The notes beneath the pieces were generated by a model that saw nothing but the letters and a program-made list of their open reading frames with translations, searched no databases and was not told where the DNA came from. This document shows, piece by piece, positions 23,334 through 36,084 of a stretch of 64,000 nucleotides of DNA (position 1 is the stretch's first letter; each line of letters begins with the position of its first letter). The translations under genes were made by a program, and so were the position numbers. Location: NCBI GenBank assembly GCA_048013815.1, contig CM106585.1, forward strand, positions 10,726,001 to 10,790,000. Direction: 5' to 3'. The stretch is from Setoptus koraiensis. Its lineage: Eukaryota; Arthropoda.

Positions 23334-25994
23334 TGTGATATAATGTTGTATATAAGTAGCAATAATAATTATGATAATAATGGATAAATACGTGGATATA
23401 TATAGACGGATTGTCTCCTATTCTTTCATAGGAGATAGGACATGTCATTCGATGCGTGTGTCACACACGGTGAATGTGTTTTATATCACTAATAAATATT
23501 TGCTGGGTGCGCTCTTTTCCATTACCGATACTCTGAGTGTGTAAAATATCCGCCAGGGGCGTTAGTAGCGTAAGTGAAATGCACACTACAAATGCATGAG
23601 TGTTCCATCAAGTTGATCTTTTTCCTTGCTGATTCGCTTGTGCAAGCGATTGAGCACACAATTGTGCAGTGCTGATTCAAACGCCAGGGGCGCTTTGTCT
23701 TGTGACGAGAAAATCATTTGCAGCAGCATTGACTGGCACTCACTGTTGTCAAACAAAGAAAGCAAAAGAGCGCCGCTCTGGCGGATATCGTTTCGCACTG
23801 AACGCATCAACATTGACAAAAGCGCACCCAGTACGAGACTGTGAGATAGTCTGTCTCTATGGCGGCATGTGTGATCATTCAGCACACTGTGCCGCACTAC
23901 ACACAAACTAGAACAGTTCGCTATGTGCTAAGACTGGAGCAGACAGTGCAGGTCATTTTAGTGCTGCACTACTGTGAAATGCCGCCGCATTCCCCATACA
24001 AACAGAATTGCCGTGCGCCCTCACTGAGCACAATCGCAGTCTGTTCCTCACCAAACGCTAATCTGTGCCCACCAGTACAGATAACTGTACTCCAGTATGC
24101 TTGCATAAAATATAGCTCGCCTTGCCCAAACCAAACGCATTGTGACCTCCATGCACAAGGTGTGCAAGCGACTGGCGAGCTCCATTGGTGTTAATCATAA
24201 TTTTTATACTACGAGTTACCGCGCGATCCGCTAGATGTCACGTCGTTCAGCTCCAAATTTATTATGTGATCATTTTGACTTTGCCATTAGATGGATTGAT
24301 CGTCGACAATTGAACTAATAATTTGACTCAATTCCAATAATTTACTGCAATTATCAATGGCGACTGACAAACGATGCTGTAGTTTTGCAGCAACTGGATC
24401 GACACACCAGGCAATTATCAAGCGGAGGATACACACAGGCCCAAGTGTCTTGGTGATTTGCTTCCTCCATTCGAGCGATCCTTCGCGTAGAGTTGATAAT
24501 AGTTGCGCATAAATCCCGCACCAGTCTTAGTATCGGCAGACGACAAGATAGTTGACTTGTATATCAAATGTGATGACTATGTATCTTGCACAAGGTAACT
24601 TGTTGGTAAAAATAGTGGCATCTCACACAGATAAAATCATGCGATCGATTACATGTCAATGCAAATACAATTTGTAAAAAGTGACACGGATGTGATTTGG
24701 CTGTTTCTGGCTGATGAACACACTCGGTTTTAGTACACGATGGTGATCACTCATCAATTGACTGAAACCATCTATTGAGACATCTAAAAGCCAGCAACAA
24801 GTGTCGCCCTTAAATTGACTGCCATCTTGAGCTCTCTCTCTCTCTCTCTTCCTGGCAAGCAGATTATACAATCTTGCCGATGATAAATACAAACTTTTGT
24901 TGTTACACGACAGCAAGATTTGCACACAATTTTAGGCTTTCTCTCCGATGATGATATATACAATTGTTTGACAAGTTGAATTGAATTGTTAACCTTCGTT
25001 TGTCGTGCTAGTAACGCAACAACAGAGACCGCAACATCTCACTCTCTCTATACATATATATATATATATACTGTATATATATGTATTGATTGCTATAAAC
25101 AGATTCTTTGAGATGATAATATAAAGTCTGCAATAAGAGCAACCAAGTTGTGAATCATCGTTTAACATTTCACCTCCCCGATGAATGTACAATCAGTTCT
25201 CCAAAGATAGCACTGAACCTTCCTTCAAACAAAATAAGCTAGTTAAGTGATAATTATGTACCAAAACTAATATGATCAACAGTCTTATTAAAAGTATACT
25301 ATTGACACAACAATAGTATCTCAAGCTGCATCATGCAAACACAATAGCTATCGTCATCTAACAAAATCAATCGAGTCATAGCATCAGCTAGATACTGTAC
25401 TTGCCACAACAATATTATTAATAGTTAAGACTATATTGCGCCTTTGGTTTCCCATCTGAAAACATATAGTCAACTCACAATTGTCAGATCCAGATCGTTC
25501 GAGTCACTATATTGATGGAGGTTTGTTAAATGTTCCTCCGATGGCGCGACAATCTGATTATCAACATTTAGAATTCATTTGTTTGTTTTCTAGCTAGTAG
25601 TAAATAAATATATAGATATATAAATTCATCGAGCAAAAACTAAGCAAAAATAGACAAAATAATAACTATATCGAGTGTTCAAAATAGAGTAGAATAATAG
25701 TTTTAGATAGGCATGAAAATTGATTGTATCACACACACTATACATCCCCACTAAAATCAGAAGGGGGAATTGTTCTTGAGTTTTGGTGTTATACGATGTT
25801 GTTTATTAAGATTTGATCGCCTAAATTGCCGATCAGTTGAGCAGTAGTATTCACTTCAGTGGTATCGAAATCACGTGGGAACCATTAAGAAGAATAAAAT
25901 ACATGTAACCATTGTATATGTAGTCAATAAGTATAATAGTAGAAGTCAGTTTTCTATTGCTTTTGTCCATTTAGTTGATTAAAGTCGCTCAAAG
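23334..25994. other. Divergent intergenic region between GMPS and SREBP
   Basis: The two genes are transcribed away from each other. The part nearest GMPS (about 23500-24200) is less AT-rich than its surroundings, has open frames on both strands and contains two CGCCAGGGGCG motifs. Further on are a (CT)n run near 24834-24850 and (TA)n near 25054-25082. No protein features were found in the frames at 23586-24194. Confidence 0.5.
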
Positions 25995-28900
25995 ATGATC
26001 ATGGAAGATCTGCAAAGACAACAGTTAGCATTTAGCAACGGAAATCTAGCTCCTTATTCAAATACAAATACAATTATGATATTGAATAATAACCATGATA
26101 CTCAACCACTCAATACAACCGTCATCGATAGCAACACATCAATAACAACAAATAACCCGTTATGCAACATTTACCAAAATCATAATCATAACGCCACTCA
26201 TAATACCCATGTTGTTCAGCAACAACCGATTAATCATCATCATCAACACCAACATCAAGTGTCGTCGCCAAATCATATTCATCATAATTCTCAGCATGTG
26301 TCTATTAGTGGTGTTGTCAACAATACTTCCTCCAATCTAGCAGGTCACGACAGTCATGTTGATCTTCACAACAGTTTACATCATCACGCATCACAACAAC
26401 ATCATCATCAACATCATCTCTTAGATATTAATGAGATAGATGAAAGTTTGAGAATGCAAAGCAACGTGCTAGCATCATCGCCCCCATCCACAGCATCGCA
26501 ACAATTGTATACCAATGACACTAATCCAACAGCAATACAATCCAATCTGAATGTCACCTCTTTAGATGATGAATTTGAAACAATTCTTAGTCACATAAGA
26601 GATGAAGAAGAGTCAATGGATGAGATCTACAATTCATCTGGTATTTGGCTGGATTCACTAGATACAAAGATGGCATCCTTGCCACCTGATGAAAATACTC
26701 ACATAGTACCAAATCCAACAGCAGATCATCAGGACCAGAATAAGAGTTGCTCAAATTACTCTATGCACCAACAAATTCAGCAAACAAGTCTAGGGTCAAC
26801 AAGCACAATAAGAAAACAAGCAGGAACTACAACAACCAATATAATCAATAACAATCAACAGCTTACTGATGGCGACTTGTTACCGAAAATTCAATATGTA
26901 CGTCCAACAATACAGCAGCATCATATGACCAATGCAATGCAACAACAAAAAACCCTATTATCTCCAGCGATTGGCCATCATTTAGCGATGCAAACTGAGA
27001 CGAGTGTAATGATGAAATGTAACGATGAAGAGCGACGGCATCATTTAGGCATAGAAAACAATAACAACAACAACAACAACCAATATTCTACCAACTCAAC
27101 TTCAAACAAGACCATCGAAACAACGAACGAGCAAACGGCAATGCACTGCAAAAAAGAAGCAAATCAAGGCATTGTTGATCAGCAACAAACAACACTATCA
27201 GATTGTGCTGGTGGTGTTCCGATGGAACCGGTTCTGGTCAGTTTAACATTAGCATCCTCTGTGTCGCCAAGCTTGTCAGTAGGTGGTCAGCCGGAGAAGA
27301 GGACGGCCCACAATGCGATCGAGCGGCGCTATAGATCGTCTATTAATGATAAAATTATCGAACTTAAGAACATTGTTGTTGGTAATGAAGCTAAATTAAA
27401 CAAGTCAGCAGTGCTGAGAAAGGCAATCGAGTATATTAATCAATTACAGTTGACAAATGCCAAACTGAAACAAGAGAATATGAACTTAAAGTTGTCAGCA
27501 GCTAATATAATAACTACAAATCAAATACAAAATAGTCAACAAAATAATTCCGCTTCAGCTACCTCAATTATTTATTCTACTCCGAACAGCTCCAATAGAT
27601 TTGCGACAGCACCACATCAGCAACAGCAGACAATAGTAAATAACAAGCAAAGTAATAATAATAATAACGATGATGATTGTGTCAAAAATTCCAACAGCAA
27701 CCTCAAATTCAAGAGCTCACAAAAGGAAAGTTCAATGAATTCATCTTTTGCCCATCTAAGTCAATCAAATCTAGATTCAAGAGACCTAGCACTGAACAGC
27801 GCTTGCTCGATGCTGACCGGAAGTCCGACCACTGCCTCATCGCCCGATCAAAGTGGCATGAGATGGGACTCAAGCTCGTCTGGGTCGGGCTCTCCACTTT
27901 CGCCCAAGAATGTGGCCCCCTCACCCCAGCAGCAACTACCATTCAAGCTGGTCAACAACAAGAAGAATGGTCCAGACAAAAACAAACTCACCGCAAAAGA
28001 ATGTAACAGCACCAATGACAAGAACAGCAAATCCGTTACGTCAAGTATCGTGATGCAAACAAATGCGGCGCTAACAGCAACCACTTCAAACGTCGCGAGC
28101 CACATCAATCCCAGGACACATAGTTTAAGTGTCAACGATAGTTCCAGAATGTTCTTGTGTCTATTCGTACTTGGCATAGTCACTTTCAATCCGCTTGGAA
28201 CTGTTTTGTCGCCACAAAACAGTGACATGTCAGTCACTTACACAGCAGCACCTGGACCATCACCTATAGCCTCTAGAAACATTCTAGCATTTTTATCTGA
28301 CAACACCAACAGCAACAGTTCTTGGTGGTGGTCAAGATTTTTTGCCGACGCAACAGCCACAACACTCATTATATGGCTAGTCAATATATTCATATGTCTG
28401 GTTCTACTAAGGAAGGCCTTGAGACCGTTACGTGTCAAGATTACTGACGAAACAATTAAAGAAAGCTTGCCTGCTTTAGCTAAGGGTGCAAGCGAGTTGC
28501 AAATTGGCAATCTTCATGAAGCCAGGCGTAACTTTGAGATCGGTTTAGATCGCCTATTGGGCAAACCAATGCCAACAAGCAGATTATCTAAATTGATTTC
28601 TATAACTTGGCAACTTATTCGTCATTGTCTCATACAACTGTATATTGGTCGCTGGTTATCACCCAATGATAGGGACTCGGATCAAGTGATCAAATTAATT
28701 TGTTTCATCAATTGCAAACTAAATAGCATAGATTTAATACTCAATGAGGGGAGGCGCACATTATCGGGCTACTTATACGCGCTGACAGCGGTCAATGATA
28801 GTCTCCTAGTCAAAGATTGTCAAGGTTACTCCATAAATGCTTTCATCTACGCTAATTTAAGATTCAAGGGTACGTCAAGTCTATTGGCGAGATATTTTTT

Positions 28901-30365
28901 GAGACGCGCATCAAAATTAATTGATCCCAACAATGTTACACAACAACTATTAGCCAATACATTGAGCAGAAAATATTTCAACAAACCACACAAATGGAGT
29001 TACCGGTTCGAGGATTGTTCATCATTGTTTGCCGATTCACATTTCGTCTTGAATGATGCACTATCGTATATTGCATTCAATTATAGGAGGTACCTCATTA
29101 AGAAGTGCATACTATCCATGCTGAATCCACGACCCGGCACACTACAACTGCACGGAAACAGGATTGTATTGGTAAAGGGATCCAAGTCAGAATTGGTTCA
29201 ATTGGTGGACGCCATAGGTATTCTTATGAACAATAGCAAATTCTATCAAGATCCAGTGGCCATATGGTGGTCAAATGTGTTGGCCTTGGGTTATTACTGG
29301 CTAACAGGTAATGCTGCCCAGGCGCACGAAATTAAATTGGAATATCCGACATGTTTGGCCAAAAATCAATTGGTCAATTCGTTGCTGGTGGCGGCAAAAG
29401 TGCGACGCTTCATAGAGATGAATGACAGCCTAGAGAACGATATTCTGTTGTCTCTATTGGAAAGGTCTAGTTTGGCTTTGTGGCAATCCATTGAGGCTAG
29501 CGAAATAGTGAAAATGGAGAAGGCCGCTGAGCTCGCTAAAGCTCGTCAAAGCGCTATTTATAAGGGCAGCGGCTATTCTCATCTGGCATCAAGTGACAGC
29601 CATCTTTATAGTGATGAAAATAGTGAATGTGATGAAATAGTTCACCATGAAGACGATGACGACGACGATGACGACTCAGGATCTAATAGTGATGCTGACT
29701 TGGGCGAGGGCGATCTAGAGAGTGGCCAACAAATGATTGAGGCCTTTCAATTGATGTGCTGCGATTGGTTATTATCAGCAAGAATGACCATGTGGGAAAA
29801 TGCTAACAACGTAAACAAACGTCGTCACCAGTGCGATTTCAACCTCCACGAGTCAAGCCAACAACTCAACTCGAAACAACAAACAAACATTGTTTCGTCG
29901 ACACAACATCATGGTCAGCATCATAAAGTTGGAACAAAGATTGATGCACGCAATTATTCTCTCAATCAACAGCGTTACGCTGTAGACACGCAAATGAGTG
30001 AAAAGTTCATAAATGCATTCAGAAATGACTTGTACACATTAATACATTTAAGCCAGAGTATAGCTAGCGCAAAAACAAAAGTCTACCTGTACGAGGGCTG
30101 TTACAGATTGATTAGCGGAGCTAACCCTCTCAAAGCGATGGGTTATTTCGATCGGACATTGAGGAAGAGACGCCAAAGTTCAAATTCAAAAATTATCTGC
30201 TTGAACGGAGATGGATCTAAGCATATATCACTGAGTAACCATAATGACTTCGCCAAGGCCTTACTAATACAAAAGTACCTGCCAGAGGCATGTTTCTCTT
30301 GTCCCGCCGAGAGGGTCGGTCTCGAGCGTGAAGGTTTTGTTCTGATGAACCAATATAGAAGTTGA
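25995..30365 (+). CDS. SREBP: Sterol regulatory element-binding protein
   Basis: Membrane-bound bHLH-zip transcription factor that controls lipid synthesis after two-step proteolysis in the Golgi. Single exon, 1456 residues (human about 1150); the excess is Asn/Gln/His-rich N-terminal sequence. An acidic patch, [20 protein letters not shown] (about 190-210), may be the activation domain. The bHLH, about 434-500, starts [20 protein letters not shown] and has the SREBP-specific Tyr in ERRYR. TM1 (about 715-735) begins [11 protein letters not shown], close to the DRSR-x-LLC site-2 protease region. TM2 lies at about 785-805. The lumenal loop between them carries SRNIL, which fits the RxxL site-1 protease rule. 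The C-terminal regulatory domain follows, with an acidic low-complexity insert (EDDDDDDDD, about 1220). Complete absence of introns in so long a gene is noteworthy. Confidence 0.95.
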   Translation: MIMEDLQRQQLAFSNGNLAPYSNTNTIMILNNNHDTQPLNTTVIDSNTSITTNNPLCNIYQNHNHNATHNTHVVQQQPINHHHQHQHQVSSPNHIHHNSQHVSISGVVNNTSSNLAGHDSHVDLHNSLHHHASQQHHHQHHLLDINEIDESLRMQSNVLASSPPSTASQQLYTNDTNPTAIQSNLNVTSLDDEFETILSHIRDEEESMDEIYNSSGIWLDSLDTKMASLPPDENTHIVPNPTADHQDQNKSCSNYSMHQQIQQTSLGSTSTIRKQAGTTTTNIINNNQQLTDGDLLPKIQYVRPTIQQHHMTNAMQQQKTLLSPAIGHHLAMQTETSVMMKCNDEERRHHLGIENNNNNNNNQYSTNSTSNKTIETTNEQTAMHCKKEANQGIVDQQQTTLSDCAGGVPMEPVLVSLTLASSVSPSLSVGGQPEKRTAHNAIERRYRSSINDKIIELKNIVVGNEAKLNKSAVLRKAIEYINQLQLTNAKLKQENMNLKLSAANIITTNQIQNSQQNNSASATSIIYSTPNSSNRFATAPHQQQQTIVNNKQSNNNNNDDDCVKNSNSNLKFKSSQKESSMNSSFAHLSQSNLDSRDLALNSACSMLTGSPTTASSPDQSGMRWDSSSSGSGSPLSPKNVAPSPQQQLPFKLVNNKKNGPDKNKLTAKECNSTNDKNSKSVTSSIVMQTNAALTATTSNVASHINPRTHSLSVNDSSRMFLCLFVLGIVTFNPLGTVLSPQNSDMSVTYTAAPGPSPIASRNILAFLSDNTNSNSSWWWSRFFADATATTLIIWLVNIFICLVLLRKALRPLRVKITDETIKESLPALAKGASELQIGNLHEARRNFEIGLDRLLGKPMPTSRLSKLISITWQLIRHCLIQLYIGRWLSPNDRDSDQVIKLICFINCKLNSIDLILNEGRRTLSGYLYALTAVNDSLLVKDCQGYSINAFIYANLRFKGTSSLLARYFLRRASKLIDPNNVTQQLLANTLSRKYFNKPHKWSYRFEDCSSLFADSHFVLNDALSYIAFNYRRYLIKKCILSMLNPRPGTLQLHGNRIVLVKGSKSELVQLVDAIGILMNNSKFYQDPVAIWWSNVLALGYYWLTGNAAQAHEIKLEYPTCLAKNQLVNSLLVAAKVRRFIEMNDSLENDILLSLLERSSLALWQSIEASEIVKMEKAAELAKARQSAIYKGSGYSHLASSDSHLYSDENSECDEIVHHEDDDDDDDDSGSNSDADLGEGDLESGQQMIEAFQLMCCDWLLSARMTMWENANNVNKRRHQCDFNLHESSQQLNSKQQTNIVSSTQHHGQHHKVGTKIDARNYSLNQQRYAVDTQMSEKFINAFRNDLYTLIHLSQSIASAKTKVYLYEGCYRLISGANPLKAMGYFDRTLRKRRQSSNSKIICLNGDGSKHISLSNHNDFAKALLIQKYLPEACFSCPAERVGLEREGFVLMNQYRS

Positions 30366-30557
30366 TTGAATACTTGATGACCCAACTGAAACTATTAAAA
30401 AAATGTTCGAAGGTACAAAGAGATTCACTATTGATATCTTTAATCGCGATCATCTAGCAAAAATCTAGTCTTCCTGCTATTAGACTAACGTTTGTGTATA
30501 AGTCGCAATATTCAAGTTGAGAGATGCAGATCTTCTTCGTCATTATTGTGATTACGA

Positions 30558-32033
30558 TTATTCCTTGATCTTGCCACCATCTCCCTCGCTTATGAAACGT
30601 TTTCGGCCTCTAGATGGCACATTGTTGACAACGTCACGAGGTAAGAACAATGTTTGATCGAAACACGTTTGCATAAACTTCTCCAAAGTTGAGTATGCAT
30701 GTGGTACATCGATGCTTATTTCTGGCATTTCATCAAAGATTCTTAAGAAACCCTTTTTCAGTTGATCCACGCTCAGAAGATTTGTGTCGGACATGTCTTT
30801 CAATAATTTAGCGATTGATACAATGTCCTGAGCTTGTTTGCTGTCCTCAATCGCCATTAGTACCGCTTCATAAACGAACTCATGGTAGAAGTGAGGTACC
30901 TCTAGCTCTGTTAGGCAGCGTTTTGCCTCATCAATATCAAGTGAGGTCAGATATTCTTTCAAGAGTAAGCGCATTTGTTTGATTAAATATTTCACCGGAC
31001 GAGCACCTCCAGTTAGTCCCCAAACAGTGTCCAATAAAATGAGGCCTCGTTTAGCATAGATCAAAGTGTTGGCATGATTAAGTGCCTCCGCAGTTAGCTT
31101 GTCAGACTTGCTGATACTTGTTTGTTGCTGTTCCAATTTTGAGTCAAGTTCCTCTTTCGCTTCGCTAACATATTTCGGTGGGATACAATCGTCAGCGACA
31201 GCTCGTGCAAGGAAGCAACCCAAAACGCTAGCAGCATCTGGAGTGTCTAGCGCAAGATCACTAAGTTGGCTGAGAAGATGGTCAAAGCCGCGTTCAATAT
31301 CAGTGGTGGTAAGAATGCGCCCATATAGATCAGAGATGAGAATTGAAGCCAATTCTCTATGATATGCCTTTCTTTCCATTGCAACAGTGACAATGACAAC
31401 GAGAATCTGGTGATAGTTTTGAGCCAAATTGGCTTCCTCCAGCGAGCATGCAACCTCTGACGTGTCGCCATGTTCCAGGTATTCCACCACTATTGGCTCA
31501 ATGAAATCTTCCACTTCGTCGTCTTCCAATGGCGGTGTGATGGCTTCAAATTTGCAATTGTCCTCGCTGTCTGAATCATAGTTTGGATCCAATGGATCAA
31601 TATCGTTGTAGTCGGTCAATGGATCAATGCAACCAACTTGGTCACTAGTGGCGATACCCCAAGTGAATTGGCACCCGGATCCGTTGCTCTTTTTAACCAG
31701 TCCCCGTCCGTAGCGGCCTCTCGGTTTGTGACTATTCTTGTGATTGTATCGGCGAACATTATTGGTGAATCGTGTCATCAGATCGTCAGGTTCCTCTTCA
31801 TAGAGCGAGTCGATGTCAACAGAACCAGGCCTGACAATTTGGCCATTATAGGTGCGTCTTGCGTGTTGCTGAAAGTTGGCCTTGCTTATTTCTTGGTGTC
31901 TCTTTGAGGGACGTTTAGCCTTCAATTGAGCTTTTGCATGTTGTTGACCACCAGCGCCGTTGGCGGAAAATGGAGAATTTTTTCTGATTGCATCATTCGC
32001 TGTTGCTGGCGTTGAATTCATTGTTGACATCAT
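30558..32033 (-). CDS. PDCD4: Programmed cell death 4, translation inhibitor
   Basis: Binds eIF4A through two MA3 domains and represses cap-dependent translation. Single exon, 491 residues (human 469). The N-terminal basic region (about 30-115) is likely RNA-binding. KKSNGSGCQFTWG and DPNYDSDSEDNC match the linker before MA3-1. MA3-1 (about 175-290) includes EYLEHGDTSEVA, HRELASILISDLYG and LSDLALDTPDA. MA3-2 (about 340-455) includes LLKEYLTSLDIDEAKRCL, ELEVPHFYHEFVYEA and DVPHAYSTLEKF. The C-terminus RGRKRFISEGDGG keeps the Akt-site context seen around Ser457 of human PDCD4. Convergent with SREBP, with 192 bp between stop codons. The first of two adjacent Met codons is used here; the other lies in the next codon. 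Confidence 0.96.
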   Translation of the reverse strand: MMSTMNSTPATANDAIRKNSPFSANGAGGQQHAKAQLKAKRPSKRHQEISKANFQQHARRTYNGQIVRPGSVDIDSLYEEEPDDLMTRFTNNVRRYNHKNSHKPRGRYGRGLVKKSNGSGCQFTWGIATSDQVGCIDPLTDYNDIDPLDPNYDSDSEDNCKFEAITPPLEDDEVEDFIEPIVVEYLEHGDTSEVACSLEEANLAQNYHQILVVIVTVAMERKAYHRELASILISDLYGRILTTTDIERGFDHLLSQLSDLALDTPDAASVLGCFLARAVADDCIPPKYVSEAKEELDSKLEQQQTSISKSDKLTAEALNHANTLIYAKRGLILLDTVWGLTGGARPVKYLIKQMRLLLKEYLTSLDIDEAKRCLTELEVPHFYHEFVYEAVLMAIEDSKQAQDIVSIAKLLKDMSDTNLLSVDQLKKGFLRIFDEMPEISIDVPHAYSTLEKFMQTCFDQTLFLPRDVVNNVPSRGRKRFISEGDGGKIKE

Positions 32034-35000
32034 TGCGATGGTGTTAAGCTGATATAGAAATATTGGATAAGAAAAAATAGTGCTTATTGTATTGTTGCGT
32101 TGCGTGTCAATTCGATATTCGACTGACTTTGTTTAAAATAGTGCATATGCTGGCAGAGGAAACTTTTAGATTTGTGCTGAGACTTTCAATTTGATGTATG
32201 GATGTAATCAAGTTGCGTTGAGATTGCCTGATTGACCACCGGGTATGCACAAGACAAGAAAGTTGCTGTTGAGATGATATGAATATAGTGGTAATTGGTT
32301 TTTGGTTTGCTGTATTTTGTGTGTGTTCGGTTTGCTTTTTGTTGTTGTTTTTCGCTTTGTCTTTCGCTTTTTGAGGTAGTTGCAAGATGAGCCTAGTCAA
32401 ACGAACCAAATATCTATTGACTGGTCATTGGCTACGCAAGTGCTGCTCGAATGCTACAGCATCAAGTGTTAGCATGACAAAGCAAGATGCTATCTGTTTC
32501 TATCGGACTTTAATAAAAGCTTTTCGATGATGAAAATACCGATATTGTCAAGTTGTTACAATACGAAAGTGTATTGCGTCGGCCTCAGTTCGAATTCGCT
32601 GAATTCTTACGTTTGTATAGTTCGCTGGTGCTGCCTCTGCTACATCACGGCTTTTACATGTAGTTTGCTGCTTGCACGTCTGTCCGTCCGTGCGTGTGTT
32701 TGTTAGTTTTGTTGTTGTTGTTGTTGTTGATCACTTTTGCTTCTCTCCCTGCTCTTTCCCTGTTCGCCCCGTCTTTTTGTTCGTCTGCAGTGCTGCAAAA
32801 GCGCTGCTGCTGCCGCTGTGAATGTGCCGTGCTCGCAAATGCAATTGAGCCGATTCTGTCGCTTTCGGCCCCCTGTCATTCACTCAAATGGGCACAACAA
32901 ATGGAGGGAAAAGAACAGAATACAATCTTGTGCATTTCAGGGCACAGTCGATCTGCTTGCTAGTGATAACGCGTGCGCTGCGACACTCCTTCCCTCGGAC
33001 TAGGGAACTTTTGCAGGGGGGTAACAACTGCTCCGGTGACACACGAATACCCCTCATTCGACCGTGCTCTACCCCCATTCTTCTCCTCATAACGATAACG
33101 ATAACGAAAACGAAAACAACAACAACAATAACAGCGACAACAACAACAAAAACAGCCAGCAGCAGCTTGTTTTCGAGAAACATCTCCAACTAGTAAACAA
33201 CATCATTATTTCAAGCCAAATCATCACTATTGCAGCAGCAGCCGCAGGAGCATTGCCTCATAAACTGCATTTTGAATAGATCTACTACACTCAAGTGCTG
33301 CAACCTATGACCATTCCACTATGGTTCTGCAGTGGATATTTGCTAGCCATGTGTGATGTAGTGGGCAGATGTTATGCAACAACCAAACAACTAGTCATGG
33401 TCAACTAGAAATATACATGTTTCTAAAGCCTTTCTTGCCAAATTTCAATCCAGCTCGACCGTGACCGTGAGCCGTATTTCTAGTTTCTCTCTCATGTTGG
33501 CTAGCTTGTTGGCTGACTGGACGACTTGATATGACCAAAACAAAAACAGGATTACTCTAGAGTCTAGACACTCGGACACTTCCACAATAATGTAGGCAAT
33601 TGTACAAATATAGTAATATAAATATATGTAGTGATCTTGCAGCTTTGAAAGTTGCATCAACCAGGAAGCGAGCGACTGCGTAAAGTACATCCCTTTGTTT
33701 ATTGTATTCAGTTCTTGACCCTTTCTCCCGTTGGTCTTTCACTTTTCCACAACCTTTGTCCGACAGAAAGTTCGAAATGGTATCGAGATATATGTAGTCG
33801 ACAACCGGTAACTCTCTTAACTATTCTTGTTCCAGAGTAGATTACATGGGAAGCCGACTGTTTCTAGTGATATGGGCAAATCTCTCGGCACGGGAGGAAA
33901 GCTCCAGGATGTGGGAGATGCCTCCCGGGAGATCCCGAATCTCCCATTTCTCTCCAATGCACAAATAAACGGTCAGAGCTGAAGAAAACGAATGATAGGG
34001 AAATACAAAGATACAGTATGATCAACAACGTAACCTTCGACACTATCGCATCCTGGATTTGAGTCCAAAAAATGTTCAGCTCGACCTAGTGTTCCGGTTG
34101 GAATGATTTATAATCGTAGTCCGAACCACCGAGACTTTCTGGGAGAGTATTAACCGTCTCTACCGACTAGAAGAAACGGAAAAGATGTCAGACTAGGTAG
34201 AAATTGGTTCGAGCCATCAAATTCCTGCCCGAACACTATAGCGACCCAGGGAACAAGCCCTGCCAAGAACCCTAATCATAGATAGCGTGGTCTTTCGGTC
34301 AAATGCTGTCACACGTTATTTAGGATATTTCAGATATCTGTGGTAAAGGGGTCTGATAAGAGAACGAGTATTTCGAAAGTGCGGAAATTCTTAGTTCCCG
34401 AGATAACCGGGGTCTGCATGCTAGGTCATTCTCCATACCTTAACAAAACCACGGGTGAAACGACTAAGTGGTAAGCCTGTAATGATTGGACCAGAACCTC
34501 TGATCCGACCAGTAATGCAGTTTCAGGCCGACAAATATGCCTGCTGCCGACGTCCTGGCGAATCTCTCGATTCGAGAATCGCCAGGATGTCAGCAATTGC
34601 GGCGGCCGAGGCGCCCGAGCGAGCAGCAGCTCCAGCAACAATCACAACACCAGCAGGACCAACAGCGATGGAGACTCACTGTTATCATTATTATTACAAT
34701 AAAAAATTTGAGCGAGCTCTCACGGCCTCTCTTCGTTAGACAGAACGAAAGGTTATTGAGATCCAGTTTCTCTCCGACGACTGTGAATGATGATGTATTA
34801 CGGTTCAAATGCTTATTTGGAGTTTGGAAACAAAGAACAACCAACCAACCAACCAACCAACCGATTTCTCTTCTCGAGCCGGTGGCTCGGATTTTCCTAT
34901 CAAACGATTATTACTGGTAGTTGTGGGGTTCCTCGTCTAGTTTCATATCCATGGCCTAAATGATCTCGTATATGCAAGACTTCCGGAATACCTTACCGGG

Positions 35001-36084
35001 TATCAGAGCATCATACCCTACCCGAAAATACCCAATATACCCAAATTGGGCGTGGTACGTATTCCGAACAATAACCGAGCTGTCAATGCATCAGCAATTA
35101 ATGGATGAGATTGGCGGGACGAGACTTGCTGAGAGGTGTGCTCGGCGCGGGGTGACATGGCCTATCTACGAATGAAGGTGGAAGGACAGACTGCTCACAA
35201 GCTGGTGAGTAATGAGTTTCATCATAATCGGCACTGAGACGCCATTTATTTCCGAAGCTGAAAGGCAGATGCTCTTCTTGTTTCAAATTCAGGCTCTGTA
35301 CTGCGCAGGGCGGAACGTGATGCTTTCCAAAAATCGTACCCTTGATTGTACCCACAGTTTTCTCTAAATACCCAGTGAATACCCTTTATTACCCTTGAAA
35401 TACCCCTGAAATACCGTCGATTTACCCACACATGATCAAGAATACCCTCAATTGTAAAAAATACCTCTCGTGAGTTTACGCTCACGATTTCAACATGTCA
35501 GTCGTAAACAGTTCTATTGAAAATAGAAACCTCACATCAACTGAACTCATCAAACCGAATCTACCGTTTCAAACCGACCAGCAATCCAAGCCAGTCAAAC
35601 AACTTGAACCAATAAAACCATAAACACTTGATTAAAATTAAGCGCTAAAAAGTCAACCCTTTTGCCGACCGGTGAAGGAAGAAAACATTCTCCGGCATCC
35701 TAACAACAAGTGCTCTATCTATTACGCTAGAATTTGCCAACCAACTGAAAACCAAACCAACCAACCAACCAACCAAACCATCAAAATTTGAATTTTTCCG
35801 ACATATATACTTCTCATACTAACGCATCATCCGTGGATGCTGAAACGACGGTTGGGAATCCAGACAGGCGGTTTGATTGTAGAAAATACGAAGAAAAATC
35901 TCGATTTTTCGGTGGGAACGAGATTAGCTTTTTCTCGGTCCTGGTACACAGGAGACTTCAAGAAGACTCTTGTCGGTGTATTCTGAGTGTCACTGCCGGG
36001 GACTTGTGTGTTGAGAGTGTGGTAGTTGCGCACCTCGGTGACAGTTACGTTTTGAGTCCTCTTTCGACCTTATAGTGATTTCGA
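32034..36084. other. Gene-poor interval with simple repeats and a hairpin
   Basis: The first 400 bp are probably the PDCD4 promoter and 5' UTR. It then contains ACG/AAC triplet tracts (33080-33170), a hairpin at 34549-34591, (CCAA)n at 34837-34862 and 35751-35779, and clusters of TACCC motifs at 34988-35040 and 35338-35465. An ATG frame at 35155 runs 16 codons into a GTGAGT donor-like site but has no partner exon I can identify. No gene is called. Confidence 0.45.

Noticed and set aside
23586..24194. Overlapping frames on both strands upstream of GMPS
   Set aside because: No start context, splice pattern or domain; likely a result of the locally lower stop-codon density.
34190..34225. Possible tRNA B box (GGTTCGAGCC)
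   Set aside because: No A box or cloverleaf pairing upstream.
35155..35205. Possible first exon (16 codons, then GTGAGT)
   Set aside because: Looks plausible but no downstream exon with matching phase or recognisable sequence was found.
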